Source: Edolisoma coerulescens
Lineage: Eukaryota > Chordata > Aves > Passeriformes > Campephagidae
Assembly: GCA_013397115.1 (NCBI GenBank)
Contig: VWZW01007680.1
Span: forward strand, 24,747-88,746
Reading direction: 5' to 3'
DNA length: 64,000 nucleotides
Shown piece after piece: positions 35,701 through 48,330 of this stretch (positions are counted from its first letter, which is position 1; each line of letters starts with the position of its first letter). A program made the position numbers and the translations under genes. The notes under the pieces are model-generated. The model saw only the letters and a program-made list of their open reading frames with translations, ran no database searches and had not been told where the DNA came from.

Positions 35701-38700
35701 ATGAATTAAAGGGGGGTTTCTTCTGTTTTATTTCTTTCCCACAGGTCAGGTGCTTTTCCATCTTGCCAATTCTGTGGCAGAAGCCCCAGGCTGCATCCTG
35801 GGAGTGCATCCCAACAAAAGTTAACTGAGGAACGTCACTAACCCAGAGTCAGCTTTCAGAGTCTACAACCTTCACTAACATTCAATCAGCTGGTAAATAT
35901 TTATTTTTATGGGCATATTTATTTGCAAACCATATTTTAACTGCACATCATTGATTTTTAAGTCTGAGAAAGGTGGACTGCAGCCACCCAGAGCATTCCA
36001 GCTGCCTTTGAGTTTTTCTGTGTTGCTGGGTCTGTGAGCAGAACGTTTGTCAGGGAATTAAAGGCCGAGCAGAACAAACCTCACAAGATCCCGGACCCAG
36101 TTTTGTGTCTCCTCCAATCCAAAACCTTTCCTCATCCTGAATTTGTGCAACCTCCAGCTGACAGCCCTGCAAGGCCTGTTAGGTCCCATCCCATTCTGTC
36201 CCGCTGATCCCTTTCTGGTTCCCAGGCCATTTCCAAGGTCCAAACTCCTGCTCCTCTCCTGGCAGCTGGCAGGAAAACACAGGAGCAGAAAGGCAGCTCG
36301 GGGTACCTTTTACTCACTCCAGTGAGCAATATTTGGTTCATTGTCCCAAAAAACCTGCTGGGATGTGATCCCCTTTTCCTGCCAGCCCAGGAGAAGGATG
36401 CTGGAGTGTCTGTGCAAGAACTGCCACATTCCAGCAAACACTCCTTCCCAAATCTCTTAAAATCCCACTACTGTTTGTGAAATGTTTTCTCAGCAGCCAC
36501 TTACGATTTGGATTGATGACCATTGGATGTTTTGGATGAGGGATTGTATCGTTCTGGGAGAAGAAAAGAAGAAAAGCCCAGCTGAAAACTCAGGCACAGC
36601 AGGAGAAGTCACCCCACAGCTGCCACAAGGATGCAGTGCTGGACAAAGCAAGGCCACGGGAGGGGACAGGAGGGAGCAGCACCCAGGGGACACCGGGCAC
36701 AGCCTCCCCCAGGCCGAGGGAGAGGCAAAACACCAAATAATTTAATCAAGAAAATAGAGAAATCATTTAAATAATTTCTGTCCAAACCAATACATACTTA
36801 ATTTGTTATTAATGGTGTGAAAAACTGTTCTGCTCCTACCAAGATAAACTATTGACTTTCACATGCAGGATATGGGATACAGATCCACCTGCTGAGCTCT
36901 GACTGCTCCAGCATCCCCACACAGCTTCTGATGGATGAGAACCTCCACATCCCAAAATCCAGCTCACACACCAATTCTGACAGCAGGAATACACCCTGAT
37001 TAAATCTGCTTCTCAGTTTGGGGCTTTTTCCCTTCCCTTTTCTTTAATTCAGGTAAATAACTGAGTGCAGCTCAGCAAAAGCAAGAACCGAGGCTGTTAA
37101 AAGCTCTCCAGAAAATCCAAACAGGCACAGGAAACTGGCTCTGTGTTTAATTAACCTTGGCTCTTCTTTTCCACACCTAAACATCAGCTGCTCCTATAAC
37201 GTGAGCCTATGGTTTAGCATTATGGAATTAAGCTTGAATTTGTTTCCTTAATTCCCCACTGTATCAGGTGTTCAGATTAAGCTGCTTGTGAATATCTAAG
37301 AATAAACCATTCTTCTTTTACTATCTAAGCTGTTTAATCACTTCAAGAGGGAGTGGAAGGACTTTGGGAAGGTAACAGCACAAATTTAATTCAATTTTAC
37401 CTGGTATTTACTTGAGTTTCGTGTTCATTTCAGTAATGTTCAAAATAATGACACAGTTAAAAGAAATAAAAAATGCTTTTGTCTAAAGTCCAAAAGTGCA
37501 AGAAATTCAAGGATAACAGCATATAAGTTATTGACCAGTTCTCTCTCTTGAATTTAAAGTGTCAAAGTAAAAATGAACAGTGAAACTGCCATGTGCTTTT
37601 TCTACTGAAATAAAAGCAAAAGCACTATTTTGGTTTCTAATATGTCCCTGAGCAGGGAGTTGGGTTTTTTAAAGTGTTTTGGTTTAGTACTCAGTTATTT
37701 TCAATTCAGTCAACCATAGAGGCATTTTGTAAAGAATTAGATCAATTAAAAATACATTTTTTTTTCCTAGAACACACCACTCTTCCAACTCAGTGACAAC
37801 TTCCAAGATCTGAACAAGAAATGCAAAAGAAATCAGGCAACAGTTCAATAGCTTAAAACTTGAGAAAGCAGAGAAAATTTGAAGTCAGACTTCATCCTCT
37901 GACCAGTCTGAAAAACCTCATTTCCTCAAACCCCTGACATCTGAGGAGATGCAGAAAACACCGAATGGCAACAGAAACATTCATCACATTCCAGGAAGTT
38001 TCATGTACTCACTCTGCTCTCCAGTGCCAAAACTGGACTGCTGGGACTCCTGGGGGAATAAAAGATCACAAGTGGGTTTTTTTCAGTGGGAATTTTAAGG
38101 TACTAAAAAGCAGGCTGTAAGGAAGGTATTCCTTCTACTTAATGGATGACACTTAACCTCTGGAAAAGGGGAAAAAATGACAACAAGCAAAAAAAGGGAT
38201 TCTTTCTCTGGGCCCTGGGGCAGCCCAGGTGAGGAGACCTTCACACTCCTCTTCCTCACCCCCTTCCTGCTGCTCCCAAGGGCACATCAGGGCTGAAACT
38301 CCCAAATCCCTGGGTGACTTCCCTAAATCCCCTCCTCCTCTGTGTTGAGGATGGAGAGGAACTGCTCAGGATGTTTGTTTACGCTCCTTATACACACACA
38401 AACTCTGCTGCTGTTTAAAGTATTTTCCTTCCAACTCTTCTCTCCTCATTTTCCTTCTCCAGGCACCCACAGCAACGGGAACAGGGAAAACCTCTCAACA
38501 AGAAATATTCCTCAGCCACAAAGGAGCCTTAGGGACAAGGTGAGGTTTCAAGTGTGACCAGCTCTGCCCACTCTGCCCAAAGGCCCCTCGTGAGTCCCTG
38601 TTCAATCCAGCCCAGGTGGGCAGCACAGCATTCCAGCCTGGACAGCCAGATCTCCACGGGATCAGACAAAAGCCAGTAAAAAATGACATTATAGATTCAC

Positions 38701-41700
38701 AGGATGGGCTGCAAGGGACCTCAAAGCCCACCCAGTGCCACCCCTGCCATGGCAGGGACAGCTCCCACTGTCCCAGGCTGCTCCAACCCCAATGTCCAGC
38801 CTGGCCTTGGACACTGCCAGGGATCCAGGGGCAGCCACAGCTGCTCTGGGCACCCTGTGCCAGGGCCTGCCCACCCTCCCAGGGAGCAATTCCTTCCCAA
38901 TATCCTACAAAACCAGCCAGGAAAGACAAAGCCTTGCAGATTTTAGCACTTGTATAATCCTCAGTATTCCCGTTCCAGAAACCCCAATTCTGACTCCCAA
39001 GACACAGCAGATTATGGACTTTTTTGAAATCCTAAACCATTGTTTTAACAAACACACAGAGGCTACTGAGCCACTGCAAACCCCCTTCCAGGCTCGAGTG
39101 CCTTTTTAAAATAGGACCTTCCTGACCTCATTTCAAAATGAGGACGACCGACGGCCTCAGAAAAACAAATCCCGTCCAATATTTTCAATTTCTAGTTCTG
39201 TACACACATTTTACTTACATGCTCTGGCAATGGCACACCAGAACTACAATTCAACAATGAATTCCATTTTTCCTGGTACACCTGTGACCTGGTTTTCCCT
39301 CACACCAAGCCAGTGCCAGGCAGTGGTTACAGAGGCAATTTACAGAAGGAAGTTTTTAAACACACAAAAGCTTTACACAGCAAAGCAGCCTCGAGATGTT
39401 TTCAATTTCCCTCAGGTTTGTATTTCAAAAATGGAACAATGCATTGAAAAAGAATTTTCAATGGGGAACTTCATGAGGAGCTTTCCTTGGGAGGTGTTTC
39501 AAATACCTCTGATCTTTACTAACTGAAAGGAAGGGACAATAAAAACAATCTAAAAAATAATTAAGGAGCAAAGCAAAGATGGAGAGAAGTCTTGTGACTT
39601 CAGCAGAAAGCAGCAGCCACACTTCCTCCAAAATAAATCCATTTTTTATCATTTGCACAGGTAGGAGGAGGCAGGTGTGAATCCCTGGTTGCCTTTTGCC
39701 ACTGGCAGCTCAGCCAAGCCAACAAACTGAGTGAAAAAAGAAATAAAGACCACAAACCCCACATTTCCAGAGCCACAGCACTGGGGGAGCACGGGATGGG
39801 GAACTGGCACCCCTTCCAGCAGCACATGGACTGGGAATTCTGCAGAACACACCTGCCTAATTCCTCGCTTGAGTCAACTTCCTCTTTCAGAGGCAGAGCA
39901 CTGGCTCCCAGCTAAGTGCACTTTAATGAGGTGTTATGGCTCGATGTGCAACTTTTTCCAACTCCCTTGCCATCTACTGGATACATATTCCTTTAAGAAA
40001 CTTGGAGATTAAAAAAAAAGCTCTGCTTTCAACTCCCAGGTTATTTAGAGCAGCAGCTTCCAAAGGTCTGCTTCAGAAAGCAACTGCAAACAACTGAAAG
40101 GAAGGAAAGCCTTTAAAGCAAAGTATAATGGACTGAGGTTACACAGGGAAGACACTGGAGCAGGAAACAAAAACTCTGACAAAAACCCTGGAGAGAGGAA
40201 TTCTCCAGCTGGAGGAGGCGGCGGGGCCGGGGTCCCACCCACAGCCCTGGCTGTGGGGAGCAGGGCCCAGTCCCAGTTAATATCTGAAAGCTCAGGGCAG
40301 ATCTCATTTTCACTTGCCAGCAGGAGGTCTGTGTATTCCAGCAGGGGATGGATGGCAGAGGGGACCCTGCTGGCCTCGGCTGTGCAGCTCAGAACCCCCT
40401 CTGCAGAGGTTCCCCTGGCGCTGGAACCCAGCCCTTCCCTCCCCACAGGGCTGCTCCGTGCTTTTATAAACACTGCCAGGGCTTCTGCAGGGTCTGAGCC
40501 TGAGCCCATGGATGAAATGATCGAGTGTTAGGTCACAGGATAACATTTGTTATCAAGACACAAGAATCTGCATTTTTCCATAGCATCCATAAAACTTTCC
40601 CTGACCTATTTTCATGGAGCTTTCTCTTCTGATCCAAAGACTTCCTGGGAACTGTTGGATGTATTTATAGCAATCAGAGAGGCCCCAGTCAGGAGCTTGG
40701 GTTCCTTCGAGTCACTCACTCCCTACACACAGGGAAAGTGATCCCATCCCAGGAGTCTGACAAATAAAATCAAGTGGTCCACCAAGGGCAGCTCCATTTT
40801 ATGTGAGCAGGAAAAAACCACCAAGCTCTGCCCACAAGGGGAGTGCTGTGAAACACTTCAGCAGATGACTGGCAATAAATGGAGCACAGTATTAAAGAGA
40901 AGGAGCTTTCCTCCACCAGAACTGCTTGATTAAAGTAAACCACTGTTGGGTTTTGTTTGGTGGATTCTGCTCTGGGCCCAGACTGCACAAGCCCATGGCT
41001 CACTAACTCCCTGGAATTCTGCAGAGCTGCTGCTGCCAAGAATGACAGAGGGGAGAAGGCAGAGGAAATTATAGGCTTTGGATGCAGAGAGAGAATTTGA
41101 CAGAGTTCCATGGCTAAGATGTGCAGCCACAAAATAAAAAAGCTGGCAAAAAGTCAAAAGACTCAGAGCAGCCATAAATGGAATTTTTTGCAAACTGGGT
41201 GAAGAGACACAATCCAGGTTGAGAGGCTGAAAAAGCCCCACAAGCCACCTTTTTTTGCTCAAACATTACCAGAGCTGTTGCAGCACGTGGCCTCTGTGTC
41301 ACAGCCACACGGATTTCTGCACACCTTCCTCTTCCCAAACTCAGTCAAGTGCCAGGGAAACCAAAACCAAGCAGCCCCACAGCTAAGTGTGCTCAAAATG
41401 CAAAGGGAAAACATCTCAGGCTCAGGAATGAGCACTCAAAGCAGTGTAATAAGGACCTTTGTTGATGAGGAAAGGTGTGGAATTTCTTTCCTTATAAGAA
41501 AAGGTACGAATTATTTCCAGGCTGACAGTTTTATGTAACACACAAATAAACCCTGACTAAAAGTAATATTTGCAAGATTAATATTGATCTAAGGCTAGGA
41601 AAACAGAGATTCATTTCTAGGTATGCCTTCCAAAGTAAAGCGAGAACTGAATGGTAAATTCTGCATTTTTGGATACTGGAGAGAAGCAAAACGCAGTGAG

Positions 41701-44700
41701 ACAGGGACAGGTGACACAGAGGTGGTGACAGCAGGGCTGCCCCTGGCTCTGGGATATCCAGCCAGGATGAGAACTGAACTCAGACCAGTCTGGGGGAGAT
41801 TTGTGGATGTGCCCTTCCAACAGGGACTGGAACCCTTGGCTGAAGGAAGGTGATGTCAAAGCATTCGCTTAAAATGATGGGATTAGAGAGATCGCAGTAG
41901 AAACCTCAGTGAGAAAGTCTTCTTAAAATTATTCCCTCAAACGTCCTGTTTTGGGGAGCAATTTGGATCAAACAGGAAATTAAGAGCAGCAAGTGGTGTC
42001 TGGAGCAGCAGCCGGTCAGAGAGAGCGTGGTCTGAATTATTACAAAGGTAACTTCTAAAAGACAAACAGTGCAATTTCTTCACTCTGAAGCTCTGCCAAG
42101 TCAGAGGTGGAGCACCCCAATTCATCCCAGAGAGATGTTGAGTCTGGAGAAAAATCACATTGTTGAGTTGAATCTTTGACTGGTAATCAGCAGATCCAGG
42201 AACCAGACCATGAATTCCTGGGTGAGTCAGCTCCCCACGCTGGGTTTTACCCACAGCTGCCTCCCCTGCCTGTCCTGGGTTTCCAGGATCCTGCAGAGCT
42301 GCTCTTCAAGGCAAACAATTCCCAGTGCCAGTGTGCCCTGGAACCCTGCAGCTGCCAGGCCCAGCCCCAGGGGAGGCAGCAGGAGAATTCCTTCCTCGGA
42401 GGTGTCAGCTCCAGCAGCTCCCCTGGACACGTGCCCTGTGCTGTCAGCAGCAGCAGCAGAGGTGGATTTCTCTCTGGAATTAATTGCTTAAACCCTTCAG
42501 CAGTTCTTAAGAACACAGGAGGTTGGGAAGAGGATCTTTTGGAATGAGTGATTTCTTCAGAACACGTGATTCTTAAACTGTCTTAATTTTTTTGTAATTG
42601 AAAATGTAAAAAAAATAATCTCATACAACTATTAATGGACTTCAAAACTAAGAGGAAAATTCAGTTTATGCAGAAAAGCCCATTTACATTTCTCAGCATT
42701 TACCACTCAGCCTCTGTTCTGTGACATGGAGGGAAACTCACTTGGTTCTACACAAAATGCAAAGTTTTCCCTGTTAGGGAAAGGCCTCAAAGGCATTTTC
42801 AAGCTTCAAAAGTTTGAAGGTTTGAATTTATCACACAAAAAAAGGTAAGTTGTATTACAGATAACTCTGCAGACTGTCTGTGCAAAGCAGAGGAAAACCA
42901 AGGACATTTTTCATAAGGCCACTGCTGACAGATGATGTGAAGAAAATAAAGGGGGACAAAGCACTGAAACAAACCCAGATTACACAGAACTGAATGTGAG
43001 AGTTCCAAAATCCCAACCTTTAACAGGAGTTACTTTTTCAACAGCATCCACTGTTTGATTCAGCACTGACCTTGGTTGGAAAGGGGAATTTGGAGGGTTC
43101 AGTTTTGCAGGGGGTGTGGATGGCAGTCAGTGGAGGAGGCCAGGAGTGGGTCATCTCCTGCAACACAACAAAAAGGAAAGTTATTAACAAAATCAAGCAG
43201 ATTTCAACTTGCAGTCTGGATTCTCTCCATTTTCAGTTCAGTGTTCACCCTTCACTAAGCTTTATATTCAAATCTTAATTTCCCAAATGTGCAACAAAGA
43301 TTTTGCATGTAAACCTGAATGTTAAATTGCTACCCATGAGAAGAGAGCTATGACATAATAACAAGCAGCAAGGCACAAATCAATCAACTTGGTTGGCCTG
43401 AAGATAAACTGCAGTGCAAGTCAGAGTCTGAGCCTTTCAGAGTGGGTGGGAAGAAGAATCCTAGGAAAAGGAAACCTATAGAGCTTGAGGAAAAGAGGGA
43501 AAACCAAATTCCTGCAGCTGGAACGAAAGTGCCTTGTATTCTCTCACAGCATCTCCGAGGCCCAGGAAGCACTGAAGGTCAGAGGATCTAAGCCATGGAA
43601 ATGCTCCAGAGGGACCTGATGATCCTTCTGTGAGAGCAGACATAGGACAGGGGATCACAGGAGGGGTTAAAGGAAAATAACCCAGGGAGGAGAGAGGGAA
43701 AGTTCTGCCATGGGGCAGCAAAACATTTACTACAATCTGTAAGTATCAGAATTAAAAACAGTGGAAGAAATGGGTGGTTCTGGTTCCCAGGGAGGAGGAA
43801 TGCAGTGAGGATCTCCAGGAGATGATGTGCACACAACACCCAGTGTCCAGCTCTGTTCCCAGTCTGCCCCAGTTTCCCTGTGCTAGAGGAGCACTGGAGA
43901 GCCCTCCTGCAACCTCCTGCACTTGGACAGGCTCTGAGGACTGCAGAGTCCTTCCCCCTCCCTGGGAATGGCTGAATTTTCAACAAAGAAATTATGAACA
44001 AGAGCACTGAGAACTTACTTTGAGGATTTCATCCACGCAGCTCACCTCACCAGAGGCTGATGCCTACAAAACAAAACTCAGAATTAACATCTCTCAGATT
44101 TTCCAGGGACTACAAACAGTTAAAAACAAACTTCAATCCTTATCATGACTCATATGGACTCTACATAGACACAAACAGCCCTTGCTAACTCTTTTCATCA
44201 ATTTTAATATCAGATAGATCCATGTTTTTACGGCATGAGTCACATTCAGTTATGAAAAGCAAATACAAGACTTCTATAAAACTGTGATAAAAATCTCTTA
44301 CTTTTCACTTGACAGTTAAAGCGATCACAGGCAGGCAGTGATATTAAAAACTTGTAGAGAGGGGAAAGAGAATCACAGCTTTCAGTCATTTCCTGGAAGC
44401 AGCCCCAGGATAACATCTGAATTCGAGTGCAGGACCGTGAATGCACAGGAATGACAAACTGCATTCCCAAGTAAAACACTCATCAGAGTGATCCCAGAAA
44501 CAGCAATAATTACCAAACTATGAATCTTCTGCATCCCTGGCTGCCTTACAAGCAGAAAGAAGCAAAGCTGCTACAAGATTCACCACATCAGCACTGATGT
44601 GGCAAGTCTTCACAAATAAAGTAATTTCTGATTTCCTTACCTGTGTCCTGGATTTTACTTTGCTATCTGCTGCAATCCCAGGAACAGGGGCTTTTCTCTG

Positions 44701-47452
44701 GCTACCATGATTTAAGCAGTTAGACAGGAGATGAAATGAGATTTTATTACTAGGGAAGGCACTCTCCTTGTGAGTGAACTGGAGTCAGAGTCTGTGTCTT
44801 AACGATTCGGGAATTACCAAACTCCTCGAAGTTGTTAACCCAATAGGATTTTATATCCAGAACCACTGATAAAAAGTTCTGCACCCTGTTCAATTTGGTG
44901 TGAAGGTATAATAATCACATCTAGTAATTGCTACTCACTTCAAAAGAAAATCTGATACAGGCAGATTGTGTCAACAAGTCTAAGTCAACTCCCAGGCTCC
45001 CAGGAACAACAATGTATTTACCCAGCTTGTCAAAATATTTGTGGATATCCTACTATTTCCCTAACTCCTGACTACAGAAATACTCCATGAAAATTGGCCT
45101 CTTAGGGCTAAGTAGGCCTTTCTGAATGCCTCAGCCTCTATTTAATAAAAATCCCAGTATCCACATGCAAGAAGCAGAAGACAAAAATAATTACTTCTGC
45201 AGGCTCCCCATTGAAAATACAGCTTAGGTGAAGGTGCTTTGAGTAACAAAAACACAGTGTTTACTAAAAACTCCATTTGGGCTAGGCAAATTGGGATTTT
45301 GGAGACGCTGGAAAACCCCAGCCCAAGTGGATTTACATTTAAGAAGGCAGGACACAGCCAGCAACTTACATCCAGTGGCTGAGAAGGGATTTTCAGCTTG
45401 GTCAGGTGCGCTTTGCTGCTGGGCTTCAGCTCGTTGACGCCGCCGCCGTGGGTCTGGCTGCTGTAGTGTTCTGAGGATAACTTTGGTTCCATGGATTCCT
45501 GCCCATCCATCGGCCTGACGTAGGCAGTGGGTTTCTGCAACATTGAACTGGACTTGGACATCAGCGAGGGTGGGAAGGACTGGTTCGAGTGCTGCCCGCT
45601 GGCGAACGAGGGCACGCGGGAGGGAGAGTCCCAGCTGGGGTCGGGGTCCCGGGGCGACTTGGANCCCGTGCCCCCCCAGCCCCGCCGAGCGCTTCTGGGA
45701 CTGGGCCGAGGTGCTGGGGGCCGGCCCCACCGGGGTCCATTTGCTGCTCTGGTGCGAGCCCGCGCCGTGCCGCTGCTCGCCGAAGAAGCCGGGCGCGGGT
45801 TTGTCATCGGGCGCGGCGGGAACGGAGGGCTTGGGAATGGCGACGATCTTCTGGAGCGGCCGGTCCCCGATGAGATCCGTCATCTCATCATAGTTACCGA
45901 GCATGCTCTGGATGCGGCTGGACAGCTTGTCTTCTTTGCTGGTCTGGGACAACAAGCCACGAAAATCAGGATTGAGAACCAACCACAACTTCACTCGCAG
46001 GTAAATGATCTGGTAACTACAGCAGTCAACCTGAATTTCAGCTAGAATCCACCTCTTTCTTTGCCAGCGTTTCCAATTCTGAATTTTAGCTCTTAAAGCG
46101 GCAATTTGACTCCCCAAAACATATTAAAAGCATGTAATAATACATATTTGACTCCCTAAAACATAATAAAAATTCTGCAGCAGGAAGAGCTGAACCAGCA
46201 ATAATCAAATAATGCACTGCTGAGCTGGATGCAAGTTCCAAAGCTGCAGATGCCTCCTGTCACCTTACAGACTGTAATTTCTCTAATACAGAATGCATCA
46301 GTCCTAAAAGGTTTTAATTAGCAGTAAAATAAAATCAACTTAACCTCACCCCCGTAAGTCATTTTTAATTGGTATTTATATTGGCACAATGTTTGTTGCA
46401 CACAGTTAAAAGGGTTCTTTCTTCTACAACCATTTTGTTTTCCAAATCTGGGATCCTGGATTATTCCCCCATGCATCCCAACCCGCCAGCTCTGGTTAAC
46501 TTCACCCATGTGGAATTTGGTTATCAAGCACAAGAAAGTGATGGGAGGACAGGAATAAAAAAATCCACCAGGTATTTCTCAACTTTCCTCCTGCAGGAAG
46601 AGTTTTCAGTCATGTTTTACTTCTGTGAAACCAGCTGAAATTGCAACAAGGGAAGGGTTTGCTTTCAAAGTGAGTTTTGAGCTACGTAATTAAAATCTTA
46701 AATAATATTTTATTAGTTATTCCAGAATTAGGTTATTTTTTCCAGTTCTGTTCAGCAAAGCAACCTGGAAGGAAACCCAGCACAGGCTGAAAGCTGTGCA
46801 AGATCACAAACAGGATCAACTCCTTCAAAACAAACTAAAAAATCAGATACAAGCTACTGGAGTACTAGTCAGAGCTGATTTTTCTGTCATATCAAACATT
46901 CCAGCACTTAAAATTAAACATTCCTGTTCAAACATTGTCTTCCTGAACTTATCCAGGTCTGGATTACATTGATGAAAGGTTAGAAAGTTTAGCAACAGGC
47001 TAAAGCACCCCGAAAATGGCAATTTGGCATCACACAATGGACAGTCGAAATGTTTTGGGTCACTGTATGGAAGGAGAAGGAAGGAAAATAATTTGATGGT
47101 TTTATTTTCCATTTTCTCACTCCCTAGAAAGCTTCCTCCCCTTCCCAAGCACTCTGAATCTGCCAGTGGAGCTGTGACTGTCCAGCTTTATTTCAAGCCC
47201 TGCTCAAACACTTGGTTGCCATAAGAGCCTTGAATTCAAAAAGACCATGGATAAAAATAAACATAAAATATTAATTTGCACACGATTTCTGTAATAAAAC
47301 CTGCATTTTTCCGAGGTGCAGGAACTCACCACTTTGTATGGCTCAGCAAAGAGAGGAGAGTTGGGTGGGAAGGCTTCGTCACCCTGCTGAATTTCTTGAT
47401 TTCGCCTTTCCCTTTCTTTCATACGCAGCACATTCCGGTCTTCACGGTTCAT
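22166..47452 (-). CDS. AFF4: AF4/FMR2 family member 4, scaffold of the super elongation complex, 21 coding exons
   Basis: In coding order, exons end-start at 47330-47452, 45370-45943, 44019-44063, 43071-43157, 38013-38049, 36505-36553, 35286-35306, 34678-34732, 33652-33689, 33121-33283, 31730-32647, 29528-29616, 27783-28020, 26662-26759, 26078-26141, 25798-25934, 25324-25395, 24575-24668, 23824-23867, 22818-23038 and 22166-22284. All junctions are GT/AG and every phase agrees, except inside exon 45370-45943, which contains an 'n'. The total is about 1,094 residues; mammalian AFF4 is about 1,163. AFF4 is nuclear and recruits P-TEFb, ELL2 and AF9/ENL to release paused RNA polymerase II. In order it carries the N-terminal P-TEFb-binding region, a conserved KPTAYVRPMDGQ degron, the ELL2-binding segment, a serine-rich acidic region, the AF9/ENL-binding strand and the C-terminal homology domain. 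The start MNREDRNVLRMKERERR matches the known N-terminus. Confidence 0.95.
28021..31729 (-). other. AFF4 introns around exon 29528-29616, nothing else recognised
   Basis: Ordinary intron DNA without a recognised transposon, RNA gene or extra exon. Confidence 0.5.
31730..32647 (-). CDS. AFF4: AFF4 largest exon: basic, disordered region and AF9/ENL-binding motif
   Basis: This phase-0 exon of 306 codons begins PEPPPTNKWQLDNWLNKVNS. It continues through Lys/Ser-rich disordered sequence (KGSRKPNIKKEPKSSPRP), a TDTSSSDSDENESLPP acidic patch and [20 protein letters not shown]. Near its 3' end (31855-31906) lies YPLIVKIDLSLLSRIPGKP, the strand by which AF4-family proteins pair with the AHD domain of AF9/ENL. 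The exon ends in the basic cluster KGKRKHKQ. Confidence 0.93.
33121..33283 (-). CDS. AFF4: AFF4 serine-rich acidic exon
   Basis: It encodes about 54 residues, with a core of alternating Ser/Asp/Glu ([20 protein letters not shown]). This is the pSer region typical of AF4/FMR2 proteins and a likely casein-kinase substrate. It reads straight into the LDNWL motif of the next exon. Confidence 0.92.
35286..35306 (-). CDS. AFF4: AFF4 21-nt micro-exon encoding CESNQTD
   Basis: A 21-base exon has acceptor TTCTCTCTGCAG and donor GTAAG. It joins the 36505-36553 exon (ending in 2 bases) to the 34678-34732 exon (starting with 1 base), adding CESNQTD before MLKDDLKLSSSED. Skipping it leaves the frame intact and gives KSMLKDD, the form I know from mammals. 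It is therefore probably an alternative cassette. The exon call rests on splice sites and phase only. Confidence 0.7.
35337..35365. repeat. 15-base tandem duplication just upstream of the AFF4 micro-exon
   Basis: The plus-strand unit GTTTGAATCTCCTGG occurs twice in a row (first at 35337, second at 35352). On the AFF4 strand it lies about 31-60 bases before the micro-exon, in the branch-point region. Confidence 0.85.
38050..43070 (-). other. AFF4 5 kb intron
   Basis: The intron contains one CR1 fragment (38690-38915). The rest shows no recognisable exon, RNA gene or repeat family. Confidence 0.5.
38690..38915 (-). mobile_element. CR1 LINE 3' fragment in an AFF4 intron
   Basis: The plus strand shows the reversed CR1 3' end: ATAGATTCACAGGATGGGCT, AAGGGACCTCAAAGCCCACC, CCAGCCTGGCCTTGGACACT, GGGCACCCTGTGCCAGGGCC and GGAGCAATTCCTTCCCAATA. 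It is closely similar to the copy at 60823-61020. Confidence 0.88.
43071..44063 (-). CDS. AFF4: AFF4 ELL2-binding segment, two exons
   Basis: Exons 44019-44063 and 43071-43157, both phase 0, encode ASASGEVSCVDEILK and EMTHSWPPPLTAIHTP...KFPFPTK. This matches the AFF4 stretch (about human residues 310-350) that folds onto the C-terminal domain of ELL2. The hydrophobic contacts VDEIL and HSWPPPLTAI are intact. Confidence 0.92.
45370..45943 (-). CDS. AFF4: AFF4 exon 3, interrupted by one ambiguous base and a frame break
   Basis: Both splice sites are phase 0, yet the exon is 574 bases, one more than a multiple of three. From the acceptor, the frame reads TSKEDKLSSRIQSMLGNYDE to QSQKRSAGLGGHG and meets 'n' at 45664. 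Downstream, a different frame reads SKSPRDPDPSWDSPSRVP to KLKIPSQPLD. Mammalian AFF4 has about 75 Ser/His/Arg-rich residues between these points. The simplest explanation is a GC-rich gap collapsed to one N, not a true mutation. The P-TEFb-binding end and the KPTAYVRPMDGQ degron (45499-45534) are intact. Confidence 0.88.
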
Positions 47453-47477
47453 GTTGCTACGAGCAAAAAGATCAGTC
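47330..47477 (-). CDS. AFF4: AFF4 first coding exon
   Basis: Coding starts at 47452 with MNREDRNVLRMKERERRNQE and runs 41 codons to PLFAEPYKV before donor GTGAGT. The 25 bases from the acceptor (AG just above 47477) to the ATG are 5' UTR. The frame is open further upstream, but the acceptor CCCCCCTGTGACCAG and the conserved N-terminus favour this start. The region is part of the cyclin T1/CDK9-binding end. Confidence 0.92.
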
Positions 47478-48330
47478 CTGGTCACAGGGGGGAACAGGAG
47501 GATGTGAGAGCCCAGGGGAGGGATGAGAGTGCCCAAAGAAGGGATCTAAGTGCCCCCAGGCAGCCCCTGGCCCTGCTCGGCCACGGAATGATCTCTGCTA
47601 AGAACCCTCTGAGGGCCACAACTCAAAACTGCCCCAATTTCAGCCCCCTCCAAAGGGCTGTAACCCCAACCCACAGCTGGCTGCTATCAGGGAAACTTGA
47701 TGCAGCAATAAAAAAATTCTTTAAAAGTTGAAAAAAATCCACCAAGTCCTCAGGCAAGTAACTATTTCAAACCACTTCACCCGCTCGAATCATCTCGGTT
47801 CCAGCCCACGCCGAACATCTCCCATTCATTTCTAAAATACCTTTTCTCCCCCACATCCCCCAGATGTTCTGCCATCCCCCCACCCATTCAGTGCTTGACT
47901 TCTCCTGTAGATTAGGGTTATTTTTGGTGCTGACATACCTTTTTTTGGCACCCGTTCTCCAACATATTCTAACCTCAAGCTTTGATGTGGTTTGCAGGTC
48001 TCTCTCTCCCTCCCTGACTCCCAAAAGGCATTTCTACTCAAAGCAGTAATTTCAGGGAAGTTCTGGCAATATTGCACCTTTTGCCTTGGACCATATCCTC
48101 CTACTGCAAAAATGCAGATTCAAAACCTGCAAATCCCCCTTCTTAACAAATTTTCCTTTGCAGTTTGGTCTTGCTGCCTGTGTTCACAGAAATACGTCAA
48201 ATCCTTGCAAAACACACACACACACAAAAGCTGGAAAAGATTCCCTCTGAGCTGGACACAGCATTGGGACATAAAGGAGTAAACAAAATGAGATGATAAA
48301 TAAGGTGCCACTAACTCCTTTAACATCGAA

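Noticed and set aside
45944..46117. Coding extension of AFF4 exon 3 beyond its acceptor
   Set aside because: It reads through the CCCAG acceptor into intron; TSKEDKLSSRIQ joins exactly to PYKV of the previous exon.
47453..47536. Upstream in-frame Met extending AFF4
   Set aside because: It crosses a good acceptor site, and the known N-terminus MNREDRNVLRMKE starts at 47452.
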